A program made the translations under genes and the position numbers. The notes beneath the pieces are model-generated. The model did not search any database. It saw only the letters and a program-made list of their open reading frames with translations, and was not told the DNA's origin. A stretch of DNA of 64,000 nt from Pigmentiphaga litoralis (lineage in GTDB: Bacteria; Pseudomonadota; Gammaproteobacteria; Burkholderiales; Burkholderiaceae_B). Position 1 is the first letter of the stretch. The number at the start of each line of letters is the position of its first letter. Where the stretch lies: contig NZ_BMXQ01000001.1 in assembly GCF_014651835.1 (NCBI RefSeq), forward strand, positions 2,432,801 to 2,496,800, in the 5' to 3' direction. Of this stretch, positions 34,651-43,561 are shown piece by piece.

Positions 34651-36039
34651 ATGTACCCCATCTCCGACTTCGTGGCCGCGCTTGGCCCGATCGCTTCGAC
34701 CACGGACCCCATCAGCCTGCGCGCCAAGAGCCGCGACCGGTACGCGGTCAGCCCCATGCTCAAGACCATGCTGGAAGGCAAGCGCGCGGACGTGGTGGTG
34801 AGCCCGGCGAGCAAGGCCGAACTGATCCGGGTGGTGGCGGCGGCGGCAAGGTTGCGCATCCCGATCACCACGCGCGGGGGCGGCACGGCCAACTACGGCC
34901 AGAGCGTGCCGCTGCACGGCGGCATTTTGCTGGACATGAGCGGCGTGGCCGGTGTGCTGTGGACGCGGCCCGGCGAGATCCGGGCGATGGCCGGCACCAT
35001 CGTCGATGACATGGATACGGCGGCCAAACAGATCGGCTGGGAACTGCGCATGTTTCCGACCACCAAGACAACGGCCACCATCGGCGGCTTTCTGGCGGGC
35101 GGCACGGGCGGGATCGGCAGTGCGTCGTGGGGCGTGCTGCGCGACCGCGGCAACATCACGGCGGTCGAGGTCATCTCCATGGAAGAGACGCCGCGCGTGA
35201 TCGAACTGCGCGGCCGCGATGCCCGCATGGTGCACCACGCCTATGGCGCGAACTGCATCATCAGCGAGGTGGAAATGCCGCTGGCCCCGGCCTGGGACTG
35301 GCTGGAAGCCATCGTGACCTTCCCGGACTACATCGACACGGTCAAGTTCGGCGTGGCGCTCGGCAATGAGGACGGCATCGTCAAGAAGCTGCTGTCGGTG
35401 CAGGAATGGCCGACGCCGCGCCTGGTGGGCGTGCTCGGCGACCTGGTGCCCGACGGGCATTCCATGATTTCCTGCATGGTCTCGTCGTTGTGCCGGCAGG
35501 ATTTCGAAGAGCTGGTGGCTGAACATGGCGGAAACCTGGCCTCGGTCTGCCGCGAAAAGCAAGGGCCCTACCCGGTCCCGATGTATGAATTCGCCTATGG
35601 CCACGCGCTCAGGCAGGTGCAGAAGACGGATCCCCGCCGCACGTCGGTCGAAGGCTTTTTCAAGGCCGACGATCTGGTCGGCCTGGTGCGACGCGTGCAC
35701 GACAAGGTGGACGGGATGGGGCCGATGCGGATGGAACTGCGGCGCTGGGGTGGCGCGCTGGTGGGCAGCGGATCCCCTTATGTGGTTTTCGAGAGCGAAG
35801 CGCAGATGGCGCGGCTGGTCGAGATCATGCAGGCCGAGGGCGTGAGCGTGGCCAATCCGCACACGTCGTCGGTGCGGTCGGTCGGGAAAAAGGAAGTGAG
35901 TGAGCGCGACATCGCGTTCAAGCGGGACATGGACCCGCATGGGCTCTTGAACCCGGGCCGTTTCGATGCGGACGGCAAGGACGAGGCCTTTTCGGCCACC
36001 CTGCCGACCGACAGCTGGATGTATCGCAAGGCCGTGTAG
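34651..36039 (+). CDS. FAD-linked oxidase (GlcD/VAO type), copy 1
   Basis: A 462-aa flavoprotein. The FAD_binding_4 (PCMH) domain covers residues about 40-215 with ITTRGGGTANYGQ, GGFLAGGTGGIGS and SWGVLRDRGNITAVEVI; the rest is the substrate-binding cap. It is related to glycolate oxidase GlcD, lactate dehydrogenases and vanillyl-alcohol oxidase. It oxidises a hydroxy-acid or phenolic substrate. It is the first of two tandem paralogues, with 54 bp between them. Confidence 0.87.
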   Translation: MYPISDFVAALGPIASTTDPISLRAKSRDRYAVSPMLKTMLEGKRADVVVSPASKAELIRVVAAAARLRIPITTRGGGTANYGQSVPLHGGILLDMSGVAGVLWTRPGEIRAMAGTIVDDMDTAAKQIGWELRMFPTTKTTATIGGFLAGGTGGIGSASWGVLRDRGNITAVEVISMEETPRVIELRGRDARMVHHAYGANCIISEVEMPLAPAWDWLEAIVTFPDYIDTVKFGVALGNEDGIVKKLLSVQEWPTPRLVGVLGDLVPDGHSMISCMVSSLCRQDFEELVAEHGGNLASVCREKQGPYPVPMYEFAYGHALRQVQKTDPRRTSVEGFFKADDLVGLVRRVHDKVDGMGPMRMELRRWGGALVGSGSPYVVFESEAQMARLVEIMQAEGVSVANPHTSSVRSVGKKEVSERDIAFKRDMDPHGLLNPGRFDADGKDEAFSATLPTDSWMYRKAV

Positions 36040-36093
36040 GGCGGCGGCCCCGTGCCGCGCCAACGACCTGTCTATTGATTTCCAAGGAATGCC

Positions 36094-37488
36094 GTGACGT
36101 ACCCGATAGCCGAATTCTGCGCCGACCTGGGCGACGTGCCCCATGCCACCGACGCGATGACCATCCGCAAGAAAAGCCGCGACCAGTTCGCGGTCAGCCC
36201 CCTGCTGCGCCAGTCGCTGGCCGGCCGGGTGGCCGACGTGGTGGCATCGCCGCGCAGCAAGGACGACGTGCTGACGATCATCAAGGCAGCGGTCAGGCAC
36301 CGCATTCCGTTGACAGCGCGCGGCGGCGGCACGGCCAACTATGGCCAGAGCGTGCCGCTGCAGGGCGGCATCCTGCTGGACATGACCGGCCTGAGCGGCA
36401 TCGTGTCGATCACCGAAGGCAATGTGCGGGCGCTGTCGGGCACCTGCATGGCGGACATCGACGTGGCCGCGCGCGAAAAAGGCTGGGAGCTGCGCCTGCA
36501 CCCGTCCACACGTTCCGTGTCGAGCATTGCCGGCTTCGTGGCCGGCGGCAGCGGCGGCATGGGCAGCTGCCAGTGGGGCATGCTGCGTGACCGCGGCAAC
36601 ATCACGGCCATGGAAGTCGTCAGCGTCGAGGCCGAACCACGCTTTGTCGAGCTGCGTGGCCGCGATGTCGAACTGGTGCATCACGCCTACGGCACGAACG
36701 CCATCATTACCGAAGTCGACATGCCGACCACGCCTGCCTGGACGTGGAAGGAAGTGATCGTGGCGTTTCCGGAATTTTTGCCGGCCTCGCGCTTCGGGGT
36801 GCAGCTGGCCTCGGAACCCGCGATCACCAAAAAGCTGATCTCGCTGCAGGAATGGCCCGTGGCGCGACTGATGACGGCGCTGGGCGATGTCGTGCCCGAC
36901 GGCCACACGATGGTGAACTGCATGGTCGCGGCGCCAACTTTGGACGCCTTCAAGGGGCTGGTGGACGACTTTGGCGGCAGGATCGTGCATGAAAGCCTGG
37001 AAGGCCAGGGCTTCTATGGCGCACCGCTGTATGAATTTGCCTACGGCCATGGCCTGCGGCAAATCCAGAAAGGGCTGCCGACCTATACCGGTCTGCAGGG
37101 CATGTTTCCGGCCAACGACCTGCTGCCCACCATCGAGCGGGTGCACGCGGCCTGGGGCGGCGCCGCGCCGCTGCGCATGGAAGTGTTCCTGAGCCAGGGC
37201 GAGGTCGTGACCATGGGCTCGCCCGGCATCGTGTACGAAGACGAAGCGCAGATGGCGGCGATCGTGGCGAGGCTGCAGGGCTTTGGCGTGAAGGTGGCGA
37301 ACTCCCACACCACGGGGGTGCGCGAGGTCGGCATCAAGCAGTTCGACGACCGCGACGCCGTCTTCAAGCGCAGCATGGACCCGTACAAGCTGCTCAATCC
37401 GGGCAAGCTGGATTTCGATGACATTCCTGCGTCCGACAGCCGGTCATCCCTCCCCACCCAAGGGTGGAGCTTTCGCAAGGCTGGTTAA
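36094..37488 (+). CDS. FAD-linked oxidase (GlcD/VAO type), copy 2
   Basis: A 464-aa paralogue of the preceding gene, sharing long runs such as RGGGTANYGQSVPL and LRDRGNITA; a rough estimate by eye is about half identical. It starts with GTG at 36094: the ribosome site AAGGA is 6 nt upstream, whereas the ATG 5 bp earlier runs into a stop. The PCMH FAD motif (FVAGGSGGMGSCQWG) is intact. The pair may act as a heterodimer or on two related substrates. Confidence 0.87.
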   Translation: MTYPIAEFCADLGDVPHATDAMTIRKKSRDQFAVSPLLRQSLAGRVADVVASPRSKDDVLTIIKAAVRHRIPLTARGGGTANYGQSVPLQGGILLDMTGLSGIVSITEGNVRALSGTCMADIDVAAREKGWELRLHPSTRSVSSIAGFVAGGSGGMGSCQWGMLRDRGNITAMEVVSVEAEPRFVELRGRDVELVHHAYGTNAIITEVDMPTTPAWTWKEVIVAFPEFLPASRFGVQLASEPAITKKLISLQEWPVARLMTALGDVVPDGHTMVNCMVAAPTLDAFKGLVDDFGGRIVHESLEGQGFYGAPLYEFAYGHGLRQIQKGLPTYTGLQGMFPANDLLPTIERVHAAWGGAAPLRMEVFLSQGEVVTMGSPGIVYEDEAQMAAIVARLQGFGVKVANSHTTGVREVGIKQFDDRDAVFKRSMDPYKLLNPGKLDFDDIPASDSRSSLPTQGWSFRKAG

Positions 37489-37629
37489 GCCTACAATGTC
37501 CGCCGAATACCCGGTTTTCCTGGCCACACGCCCCGGGTAAGCTCCCCTATCGTCGATCGCACGCATTCGGTTACGGTCTGTTTGACCCCGATTACCGCCG
37601 ATGCCCTGTCTCGGACTAAAATCCGGCGC

Positions 37630-37830
37630 ATGAAAATCGTAATGAACGGGGAATCGCGCACGATCGAGGTCCCCACCTCTGTCGCGGATCTGATCCAAAC
37701 GCTGGGCTATGCGGGTAAACGCGTAGCCGTCGAGCGCAATGGCGAGATCGTGCCGCGCAGTGTGCATCAACAAATAATGCTCGCCGACGGTGATCACCTT
37801 GAGATCGTCGTCGCGGTCGGCGGAGGCTGA
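37630..37830 (+). CDS. thiS: Sulfur carrier protein ThiS
   Basis: A 66-aa ubiquitin-fold protein that delivers sulfur for the thiazole ring of thiamine. It ends in the essential Gly-Gly (VAVGGG), with [14 protein letters not shown] and LNG-like DLIQTLGY features typical of the family. Its stop is one base from the trmB start. ThiG, which usually follows thiS, is absent here. No TPP riboswitch was found upstream. Confidence 0.93.
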   Translation: MKIVMNGESRTIEVPTSVADLIQTLGYAGKRVAVERNGEIVPRSVHQQIMLADGDHLEIVVAVGGG

Positions 37831-37831
37831 C

Positions 37832-38623
37832 ATGACTAATTCCGATATCTTGCGCCCGGCGCCTTTTGACGGTCTTGCCACGCTGGCGACCGGCCCGGCC
37901 AATGCGGCGACCGCAGCGACGGCGCATATCCGCAGCTTCGTGCATCGCCGGGGCCACATCACGCTCGGCCAGAAAGAAGCGCTCGATACCTTGCTCGACA
38001 AATGGTCGATCAAGTACACCGACCGTCATCTGCCCGTTGCGGCCACCTTCGGGCGGGAAGCGCCGACCGTGCTCGAAATCGGTTTTGGAATGGGCGAGAC
38101 GACCGAAACGATCGCGCTGGCCAAGCCCGAACTGAACTTCATCGGCGTGGAAGTCTTCAACGCGGGCGTGGGCGCGATGCTCAAGCGTATCGAGGCATCG
38201 AACCTGACCAACGTGCGCATCATCCAGCACGACGCGGTCGAGGTGGTGCGCGACATGATCGCGCCGAACTCGCTGGCGGGCGTGCACGTGTACTTTCCCG
38301 ATCCGTGGCCCAAGAAGCGCCACAACAAGCGCCGGCTGATCCAGTCGACCTTTGTGTCGCTGCTGGCCAGCCGGATCGCCCCGGGCGGTTACCTGCACTG
38401 CGCGACCGACTGGGAAAACTATGCCGAGCAGATGCTGGACGTGCTGTCGCGCGAACCGCTGCTGGCCAACACGGCTGATGGTTTCGCCGAGCGTCCGGCC
38501 TGGCGTCCGCAGACCAAGTTCGAGACCCGCGGCTTGCGCCTGGGCCACGGCGTATGGGACGTGATTTTCGAGCGTCCGCAGTTCTCGCGGTTTACGCCGG
38601 CGTTGCCGACCGTGACGCCGTAA
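37832..38623 (+). CDS. trmB: tRNA (guanine-N7-)-methyltransferase TrmB
   Basis: A 263-aa SAM-dependent enzyme that makes m7G46 in tRNA. The SAM motif is [12 protein letters not shown] and the active-site region is [17 protein letters not shown], both strongly conserved, with DWENYAEQM near the end. It lies 1 bp after thiS and ends before a strong terminator. The first 40 residues are a variable Ala-rich lead. Confidence 0.95.
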   Translation: MTNSDILRPAPFDGLATLATGPANAATAATAHIRSFVHRRGHITLGQKEALDTLLDKWSIKYTDRHLPVAATFGREAPTVLEIGFGMGETTETIALAKPELNFIGVEVFNAGVGAMLKRIEASNLTNVRIIQHDAVEVVRDMIAPNSLAGVHVYFPDPWPKKRHNKRRLIQSTFVSLLASRIAPGGYLHCATDWENYAEQMLDVLSREPLLANTADGFAERPAWRPQTKFETRGLRLGHGVWDVIFERPQFSRFTPALPTVTP

Positions 38624-38658
38624 CGCGTGCTGGCGCCGGCCCGAGCCGGCGTCACTAC

Positions 38659-38692
38659 AAAGGGGCGCTTTCTGCCAGGAAAGCGCCCCTTT
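38659..38692 (+). terminator. Intrinsic terminator after trmB
   Basis: A perfect 14-bp stem (AAAGGGGCGCTTTC and GAAAGCGCCCCTTT) with a 6-nt loop, followed by CGTTTG. It lies 35 bp after the trmB stop and 49 bp before the convergent ABC-operon end, so it may serve both strands. Confidence 0.85.
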
Positions 38693-38740
38693 CGTTTGGG
38701 GACCCACGTGCGGGCCGGGCCTGTCCGGACGCGAACGTGA

Positions 38741-39442
38741 TCAGGCCACCGTCAGCAGGCGCGTCAAGGTTTGCGGATCGTCCAGCAAGCTCTGGCTGGT
38801 CGACGCGTGCACGATCTGCCCGCGTTCCAGCACGATGGCCTGCTGCGTCAGGGCCAGCGCCAGCTTGGCATGCTGTTCCACCACGATGACAGCCATCTGT
38901 GAGTCCTGTACGAGGCGGCGGATCACCCCGGTCAGCTCCTGCACGATGATCGGCGCCAGCCCCTCCATGGGCTCATCCAGCAACAGCAGACTGGGGTTGA
39001 CCATCAACGCCCGCGCAATGGCCAACATCTGCTGTTCACCGCCCGACAGCTGATTGCCCATGTTGCGGCGGCGTTCCTTGAGCCGCGGGAAGGCGCCATA
39101 CACCTTCTCGACATTCCATGGGCCGGGCCGCGCCACCGCGGTCAGGTGTTCTTCCACGGTCAGCGACGGGAACATATGCCGTTCCTGCGGCACCCATCCC
39201 AGGCCACGGCCTGCGCGCTGATGCGTCGGCACAGCCGCCAGGTCGCCGCCCTTCCAGGCCAGCGAGCCGCCATGCAGGCGGGTGATGCCCATGAGCGTGA
39301 CCAGCAGCGTGGTCTTGCCCATGCCGTTGCGGCCGAGCAGGGCCAGGCTGTCGCCTTCCTGCATCGAGAGCGATATGTCTTCGAGCACGACCGCATCGCC
39401 ATAGCCGGCGCTGACGTGATCCAGCCGCAGCAGCTCAGCCAT
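38741..39442 (-). CDS. livF: Branched-chain amino acid-type ABC transporter ATP-binding protein LivF
   Basis: A 233-aa ATPase of the HAAT family. Walker A is GRNGMGKTT, the signature is QLSGGEQQM and Walker B is LLLDEPMEGL. It is the last gene of the five-gene operon and overlaps livG by 8 bp. It powers uptake by LivM/LivH of the ligand captured by the secreted binding protein. Confidence 0.95.
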   Translation of the reverse strand: MAELLRLDHVSAGYGDAVVLEDISLSMQEGDSLALLGRNGMGKTTLLVTLMGITRLHGGSLAWKGGDLAAVPTHQRAGRGLGWVPQERHMFPSLTVEEHLTAVARPGPWNVEKVYGAFPRLKERRRNMGNQLSGGEQQMLAIARALMVNPSLLLLDEPMEGLAPIIVQELTGVIRRLVQDSQMAVIVVEQHAKLALALTQQAIVLERGQIVHASTSQSLLDDPQTLTRLLTVA

Positions 39443-40187
39443 GCTGTTCGTCTCCCAGATAGACCTCTTTGACGCGGGGATCGGCGGCGATCTCGGCCGG
39501 CGTGCCTTCCACGAGTTTCTGTCCGCCCACCATCACCGTGATGCGGTCGGCAAACTTGAACACCAGCCCCATGTCATGTTCGATGAAGAGGATGGTGACG
39601 TTGCGCGGCAGGTCGGCGATCACCGAAAACAGCTCGGTGCTTTCACCGGTCGGCACGCCCGCGGCGGGCTCATCCAGCAACAGGATGCGCGGCTGCGTGG
39701 CCAGCGCCAGCGCGATCTCCACCAGGCGTTGCCGGCCGTAGGCCAGGTTGCGCGTGATCGTGTGGGCGTCGTCCTGCAGCCGCAATGAGGTCAGCAAGGC
39801 CATGGCCTCGTCGATCTCGGCATGATGACTGGCCACCGTCTTGTGCCAGGTGCGGCCGATGCCCTTGCGCTCGCAAATCGCCAGCACGACCGAATCGAGC
39901 ACGCTCAATCCCGGGAACAGGGTGTTGATCTGGAACGTGCGGGTCATGCCGCGCTTGACGCGCGCATGTTGCGGCAGGCCGGTGATGGCCTCCCCTTCCA
40001 GGAAGATGCTGCCTGCGGTGGGGCGCAGGGCCCCGGTCAGCAGGTTGATCAGCGTCGTCTTGCCGGCGCCGTTCGGGCCGATCAGCGCATGCCGCGCGCC
40101 GGTCTCGAACGACAGCGTCATGTCATGGACGGCGCGAAAATCGCCGAAGGCCTTGCCGAGCCCTTCAGTTCGCAGGGCGATGGTCAT
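39435..40187 (-). CDS. livG: Branched-chain amino acid-type ABC transporter ATP-binding protein LivG
   Basis: A 250-aa ATPase with Walker A GPNGAGKTT, the LivG-type loop MTRTFQINTLFPGLSV and Walker B ILLLDEPAAG. The usual signature appears as LAYGRQRLVEIA. Its start overlaps the livM stop (ATGA). Confidence 0.95.
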   Translation of the reverse strand: MTIALRTEGLGKAFGDFRAVHDMTLSFETGARHALIGPNGAGKTTLINLLTGALRPTAGSIFLEGEAITGLPQHARVKRGMTRTFQINTLFPGLSVLDSVVLAICERKGIGRTWHKTVASHHAEIDEAMALLTSLRLQDDAHTITRNLAYGRQRLVEIALALATQPRILLLDEPAAGVPTGESTELFSVIADLPRNVTILFIEHDMGLVFKFADRITVMVGGQKLVEGTPAEIAADPRVKEVYLGDEQHG

Positions 40188-41299
40188 GGACGGCCTCCGG
40201 ACGAGGGACGGTTGCCCTTGTGCTCAACCTTGTTCGTGGCCTTGCCGCGGTTGTTGCGACTGTCATTGCGCGAGCGCAGACGCGTCAGCGCGCCCATCAC
40301 GCCGCCGCGTGCAAACAGCACCAGGCACACCAGCAGCAGGCCGAGCCAGAATTGCCAGTACACGGCGCTGAGGTTGGACAGCTGGTCTTGCAGCACCATG
40401 AAGATTGCCGCGCCGATGAGGCCGCCGTACAAATAGCCTGCACCGCCAACGACCAGCATGATCAGGATTTCAGCCGAGCGGGTAAAGCTGAGCACGTCGA
40501 TGCCGACGAACTGCGTGGTTTGCGCGAGCAGGCCGCCGGCTACCCCCGCGAGCGCCGCCGACACGGTGTACACCGCCGCCAGGCGTCCGGCCACCGACAC
40601 GCCGATTGCGGGCATGCGCTTTTCGCCTTCGCGGATGCCCTTCAGGCTCAGCCCGAACGGCGACCGCACGATGCGCCGCGCCAGCAGGAACATCAGGAAC
40701 AGCACCACCAGGATGTAGACATAGGCCGTCGTGCCGTCGAACCCGAATTCGAAGCGGCCCAGCAACGGCTTCATCTCGACCCCGCTCAGGCCGTCGACGC
40801 CACCGGTCACGTGATGCAGGCGGTTGGCGACTTCGTACAGCATCAGCCCGATGCCCAGCGTGACGATCAGCCGCGTCAGGTCCTTGCCGCGAACGATCAG
40901 TGCACTGGTGATCAGGCCAGCCACCGCGGCCACCGCGGCGGCGGCAACGAGGCCGCTGATCGGCTCGCCCCAGCCATGCTTGGCAAGCAGGCCGGCCGTG
41001 TAAGCGCCCAGGCCAAAAAAGGCGGCATGGCCCAGCGAGACGATCCGTGCGTAGCCAAGGATCAGGTCCAGCGAAAGGGCGAACAGGCCGGCGATCAAAA
41101 TCTGTCCGCCCAGTGTGCGATAACCCGGAAACAGGAAGAAGGCAGCGACCGGCAGCAGCCAGAACAGCACCTCGGCCCACACCAGCGGTGGGGTGGGCGA
41201 CGCGTTGGCCGGGTTCGCCGCGGCGACGGCATTGGCCGCGTCCACCCGGGTGACCGCGGGATCGGCCGACGGAACAGGCTTGCGGATATCCGGGTTCAT
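40184..41299 (-). CDS. livM: Branched-chain amino acid-type ABC transporter permease LivM
   Basis: A 371-aa integral membrane protein with about ten hydrophobic segments and the EAA-like loop KGIREGEKRMPAIGVSV that contacts the ATPase. GLGAYTAGLLAKHGWG is typical of LivM. The first 40 residues form an Ala/Pro/Asn-rich cytoplasmic lead, longer than usual. The last 30 residues are basic (NDSRNNRGKATNK...). It overlaps livH by 4 bp. Confidence 0.93.
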   Translation of the reverse strand: MNPDIRKPVPSADPAVTRVDAANAVAAANPANASPTPPLVWAEVLFWLLPVAAFFLFPGYRTLGGQILIAGLFALSLDLILGYARIVSLGHAAFFGLGAYTAGLLAKHGWGEPISGLVAAAAVAAVAGLITSALIVRGKDLTRLIVTLGIGLMLYEVANRLHHVTGGVDGLSGVEMKPLLGRFEFGFDGTTAYVYILVVLFLMFLLARRIVRSPFGLSLKGIREGEKRMPAIGVSVAGRLAAVYTVSAALAGVAGGLLAQTTQFVGIDVLSFTRSAEILIMLVVGGAGYLYGGLIGAAIFMVLQDQLSNLSAVYWQFWLGLLLVCLVLFARGGVMGALTRLRSRNDSRNNRGKATNKVEHKGNRPSSGGRP

Positions 41300-42162
41300 G
41301 ACCGTTTCCCGAAAAGGCCGTTGGGAAACACCACGAGGGTCACGACCATGATGAAGTAGATGACGAAGGATCCGACTTCCGGCACATAGTATTTGCCCGC
41401 CACATCGAACAACCCCAGCAGGATGGCGGCCACCAGCGGCCCGCGAATGCTCGCCCCGCCGCCGACGGCGACCACCAGGAGGAAATACACCATGTACTTG
41501 AGCGGGAAGTTCGGGTCGAGGCCAAGCATGTTGATCGCGAGTCCGCCCCCCAGTGCCGCCAATGCCGAGCCCAGCGCAAAGGTCACGCTGAAGACCCGTT
41601 CCACATTGATACCCAGCCCTTTCGAGGCCACCGGATTGTCGACCGACGCGCGCACCTGCGCGCCGAAACGCGTGCGCTCCAGCAGCAGGTGCAGCGCCAC
41701 GGTAATGACCAGCACGACGGCGATCAGGAACAGCCGGTACGACCCGAGCTGCACGCCGAACAAGGACACCTGCCCGGTAATGAAGGCCGGCAGCGTGACC
41801 GGCTGCTGGCTGGGTCCGAAGAAGTAGGCCGCGGTCGCGACCGACATGAAGACAAGGCCGATGGTGAAGAGCACCTGATCCAGGTGCGTCGCGTCATACA
41901 GCCGGCGATACAGCGTGCGCTCCAGCAGCATGCCCACGATCGCACCGATGAACGGCGAGACGGCGAGCGCGGCCAGGAAGGGCATGCCCAGCCGCGTCAT
42001 GCCCATCACACAGACATAGCCGCCCAGCATGGCAAAGGCGCCATGGGCCAGGTTGATGAAATTCATGAGGCCCATCGTCACCGACAGGCCGATACTGATC
42101 AGGAACAACAGGCAGCCATACGCCACCCCGTCGAAGACGATTCCGATGACGTTGGCTGCCAT
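41296..42162 (-). CDS. livH: Branched-chain amino acid-type ABC transporter permease LivH
   Basis: A 288-aa permease with about eight membrane segments. NLAHGAFAMLGGYV near residue 40 and DNPVASKGLGINVERVF (ATPase contact) are family marks. It is 2 bp after the binding-protein stop, so translation is coupled. Confidence 0.93.
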   Translation of the reverse strand: MAANVIGIVFDGVAYGCLLFLISIGLSVTMGLMNFINLAHGAFAMLGGYVCVMGMTRLGMPFLAALAVSPFIGAIVGMLLERTLYRRLYDATHLDQVLFTIGLVFMSVATAAYFFGPSQQPVTLPAFITGQVSLFGVQLGSYRLFLIAVVLVITVALHLLLERTRFGAQVRASVDNPVASKGLGINVERVFSVTFALGSALAALGGGLAINMLGLDPNFPLKYMVYFLLVVAVGGGASIRGPLVAAILLGLFDVAGKYYVPEVGSFVIYFIMVVTLVVFPNGLFGKRS

Positions 42163-42164
42163 GA

Positions 42165-43340
42165 TTACTTGCCGGGGTCTTTCACGTCGGCGATCTTGTC
42201 GAACTCGACGTTGTACAGCCCGCCGTTCACCCGCTCGACCTTGCGGATGTAGATGGTCTGCACCACGTCACGGGTCTCGGCGTCGATGGTGATCGGGCCG
42301 CGCGGGCTCATGATCTTCATGCCTTTGAGCGCGCCCATGATGGCGTCGGCATCGACCGAGCCCTTGGTCTTCTTGAGCGACTCGTAGATCGCGGCCATGC
42401 CGTCATAGCCGGCAGCGGCCATGAAGTTCGGGCGCTTTTGCGTGCCGTTCGCGTCGGCGTAGGCCTTCAGGAAGGCCTTGTTTTCGGCCGAGTCATGCGC
42501 GGCCGAATAGTGGAAGGACGTCGTCAGGCCCAGGGTCGGGTCACCCATGGCATCGAGCACGCCATCGTCGGTGATGTCACCGGTTGCGATCAGCTTGATG
42601 CCCGCTTCGGCCAAGCCGCGCTCCTTGTAGGTCTTCATGAAGGCAATGCCCTGCTCGCCCGCGGGGAGGAACAGGAACACGGCTTCCGGTTTGGCATCCT
42701 TGGCGCGTTGCACGAAGGGCGCGAATTCCGGGTTCTGCAGCGGCACCCGCACGCCACCGACGATCTCGCCACCGGCTGCCTTGAAGGCCTTGGTGAACGC
42801 GGCCTCGGCATCGAGCCCCGGGCCGTAATCGGAAATGACGGTATAGACCTTCTTGATGCCGTTCTTGAACGCCCACTGCGCGAGCGGTTCCGTGACCTGC
42901 GGCAGCGTCATCGACACACGGGCGATGTACGGCGACTTGGTCGTGATGATGGACGTGGCCGCGTTCATCACGATCATGGGCTTCTTGGCCTGCGTCGCGA
43001 CGGGCGCGACGGCCAGCGCATTGGGCGTCAGGCCGAAGCCAACCAGGAAGTCGACCTTGTCGCGCGTGATCAGGTCGCCGGCAAGCCGCTTGGCAATGTC
43101 GGGCGAGGGGCCGGTCGTGTCCTTCTGGATGATCTCGATCTTCTTGCCGGCGACCGTGTCGCCATGCTGCTTCATGTAGGCCTTCATGCCGCCATGGATC
43201 TGCTGGCCGTATTCGGCGAAGGGTCCGGAGAACTCGGCGATCAGGCCCAGTTTGACGGTGTTCTGCGCGAAGGCAGGCGTGGCGGTAAGCGCAAATGCAG
43301 CGGCCGTGACCAGCGCGCCGAGGGTGTGCCTGAGCTTCAT
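42165..43340 (-). CDS. Periplasmic ligand-binding protein of the HAAT ABC transporter (LivJ/K-like)
   Basis: A 391-aa secreted protein; the signal peptide ends at TPAFAQ. The mature protein starts VKLGLIAEFSGPFAEYGQQ and continues with the type I periplasmic-binding fold. The start is the ATG at 43340, where the signal peptide begins. The ligand may be an amino acid, but HAAT systems in this group often import aromatic acids or other carboxylates; the divergent LysR gene favours a regulated catabolic ligand. Confidence 0.93.
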   Translation of the reverse strand: MKLRHTLGALVTAAAFALTATPAFAQNTVKLGLIAEFSGPFAEYGQQIHGGMKAYMKQHGDTVAGKKIEIIQKDTTGPSPDIAKRLAGDLITRDKVDFLVGFGLTPNALAVAPVATQAKKPMIVMNAATSIITTKSPYIARVSMTLPQVTEPLAQWAFKNGIKKVYTVISDYGPGLDAEAAFTKAFKAAGGEIVGGVRVPLQNPEFAPFVQRAKDAKPEAVFLFLPAGEQGIAFMKTYKERGLAEAGIKLIATGDITDDGVLDAMGDPTLGLTTSFHYSAAHDSAENKAFLKAYADANGTQKRPNFMAAAGYDGMAAIYESLKKTKGSVDADAIMGALKGMKIMSPRGPITIDAETRDVVQTIYIRKVERVNGGLYNVEFDKIADVKDPGK

Positions 43341-43510
43341 GACTGTCTCTCCTGTCTGGTCGCGCGAGCGGCGCCAGCATCGTATCGTTATCAGAGGCGC
43401 CCTGCCGCGGCGCCGTCGTCCCCGGGAAAACACCAGGGCCGAAGCCTGCCATGACATGCCTCATGGGCTGCATAGTAGAGGGGCGTAAACAATAACTCAA
43501 TCCACTAATG

Positions 43511-43527
43511 CTGATACGGTGTATCAG
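43511..43527. promoter_or_regulatory. Palindrome CTGATACGGTGTATCAG upstream of LysR and the ABC operon
   Basis: Perfect 7-bp arms around GGT lie 35 bp before the GTG start of the LysR gene and in the 221-bp divergent region. A half-similar GTATCGTTATCAG lies near 43383. A LysR-type regulatory site is likely. The presence of this site argues against the ATG at 43508 as the coding start. Confidence 0.5.
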
Positions 43528-43561
43528 CCCCAGTGATACGACGAGACAGGCGAAAAAATCC

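Noticed and set aside
34585-37308. 907-codon open frame on the minus strand opposite both FAD oxidases
   Set aside because: Shadow of the high third-position GC of the oxidase genes; its translation has no domain pattern and is rich in His, Arg, Ala and Gly, as expected for an antisense frame.
37489-37629. TPP riboswitch before thiS
   Set aside because: No CTGAGA-type thi-box core or the expected stems could be found in the 141-bp leader.
43508-43561. ATG at 43508 as the LysR start
   Set aside because: It lacks a ribosome site, overlaps the palindromic site, and LysR homology begins at the GTG at 43562.
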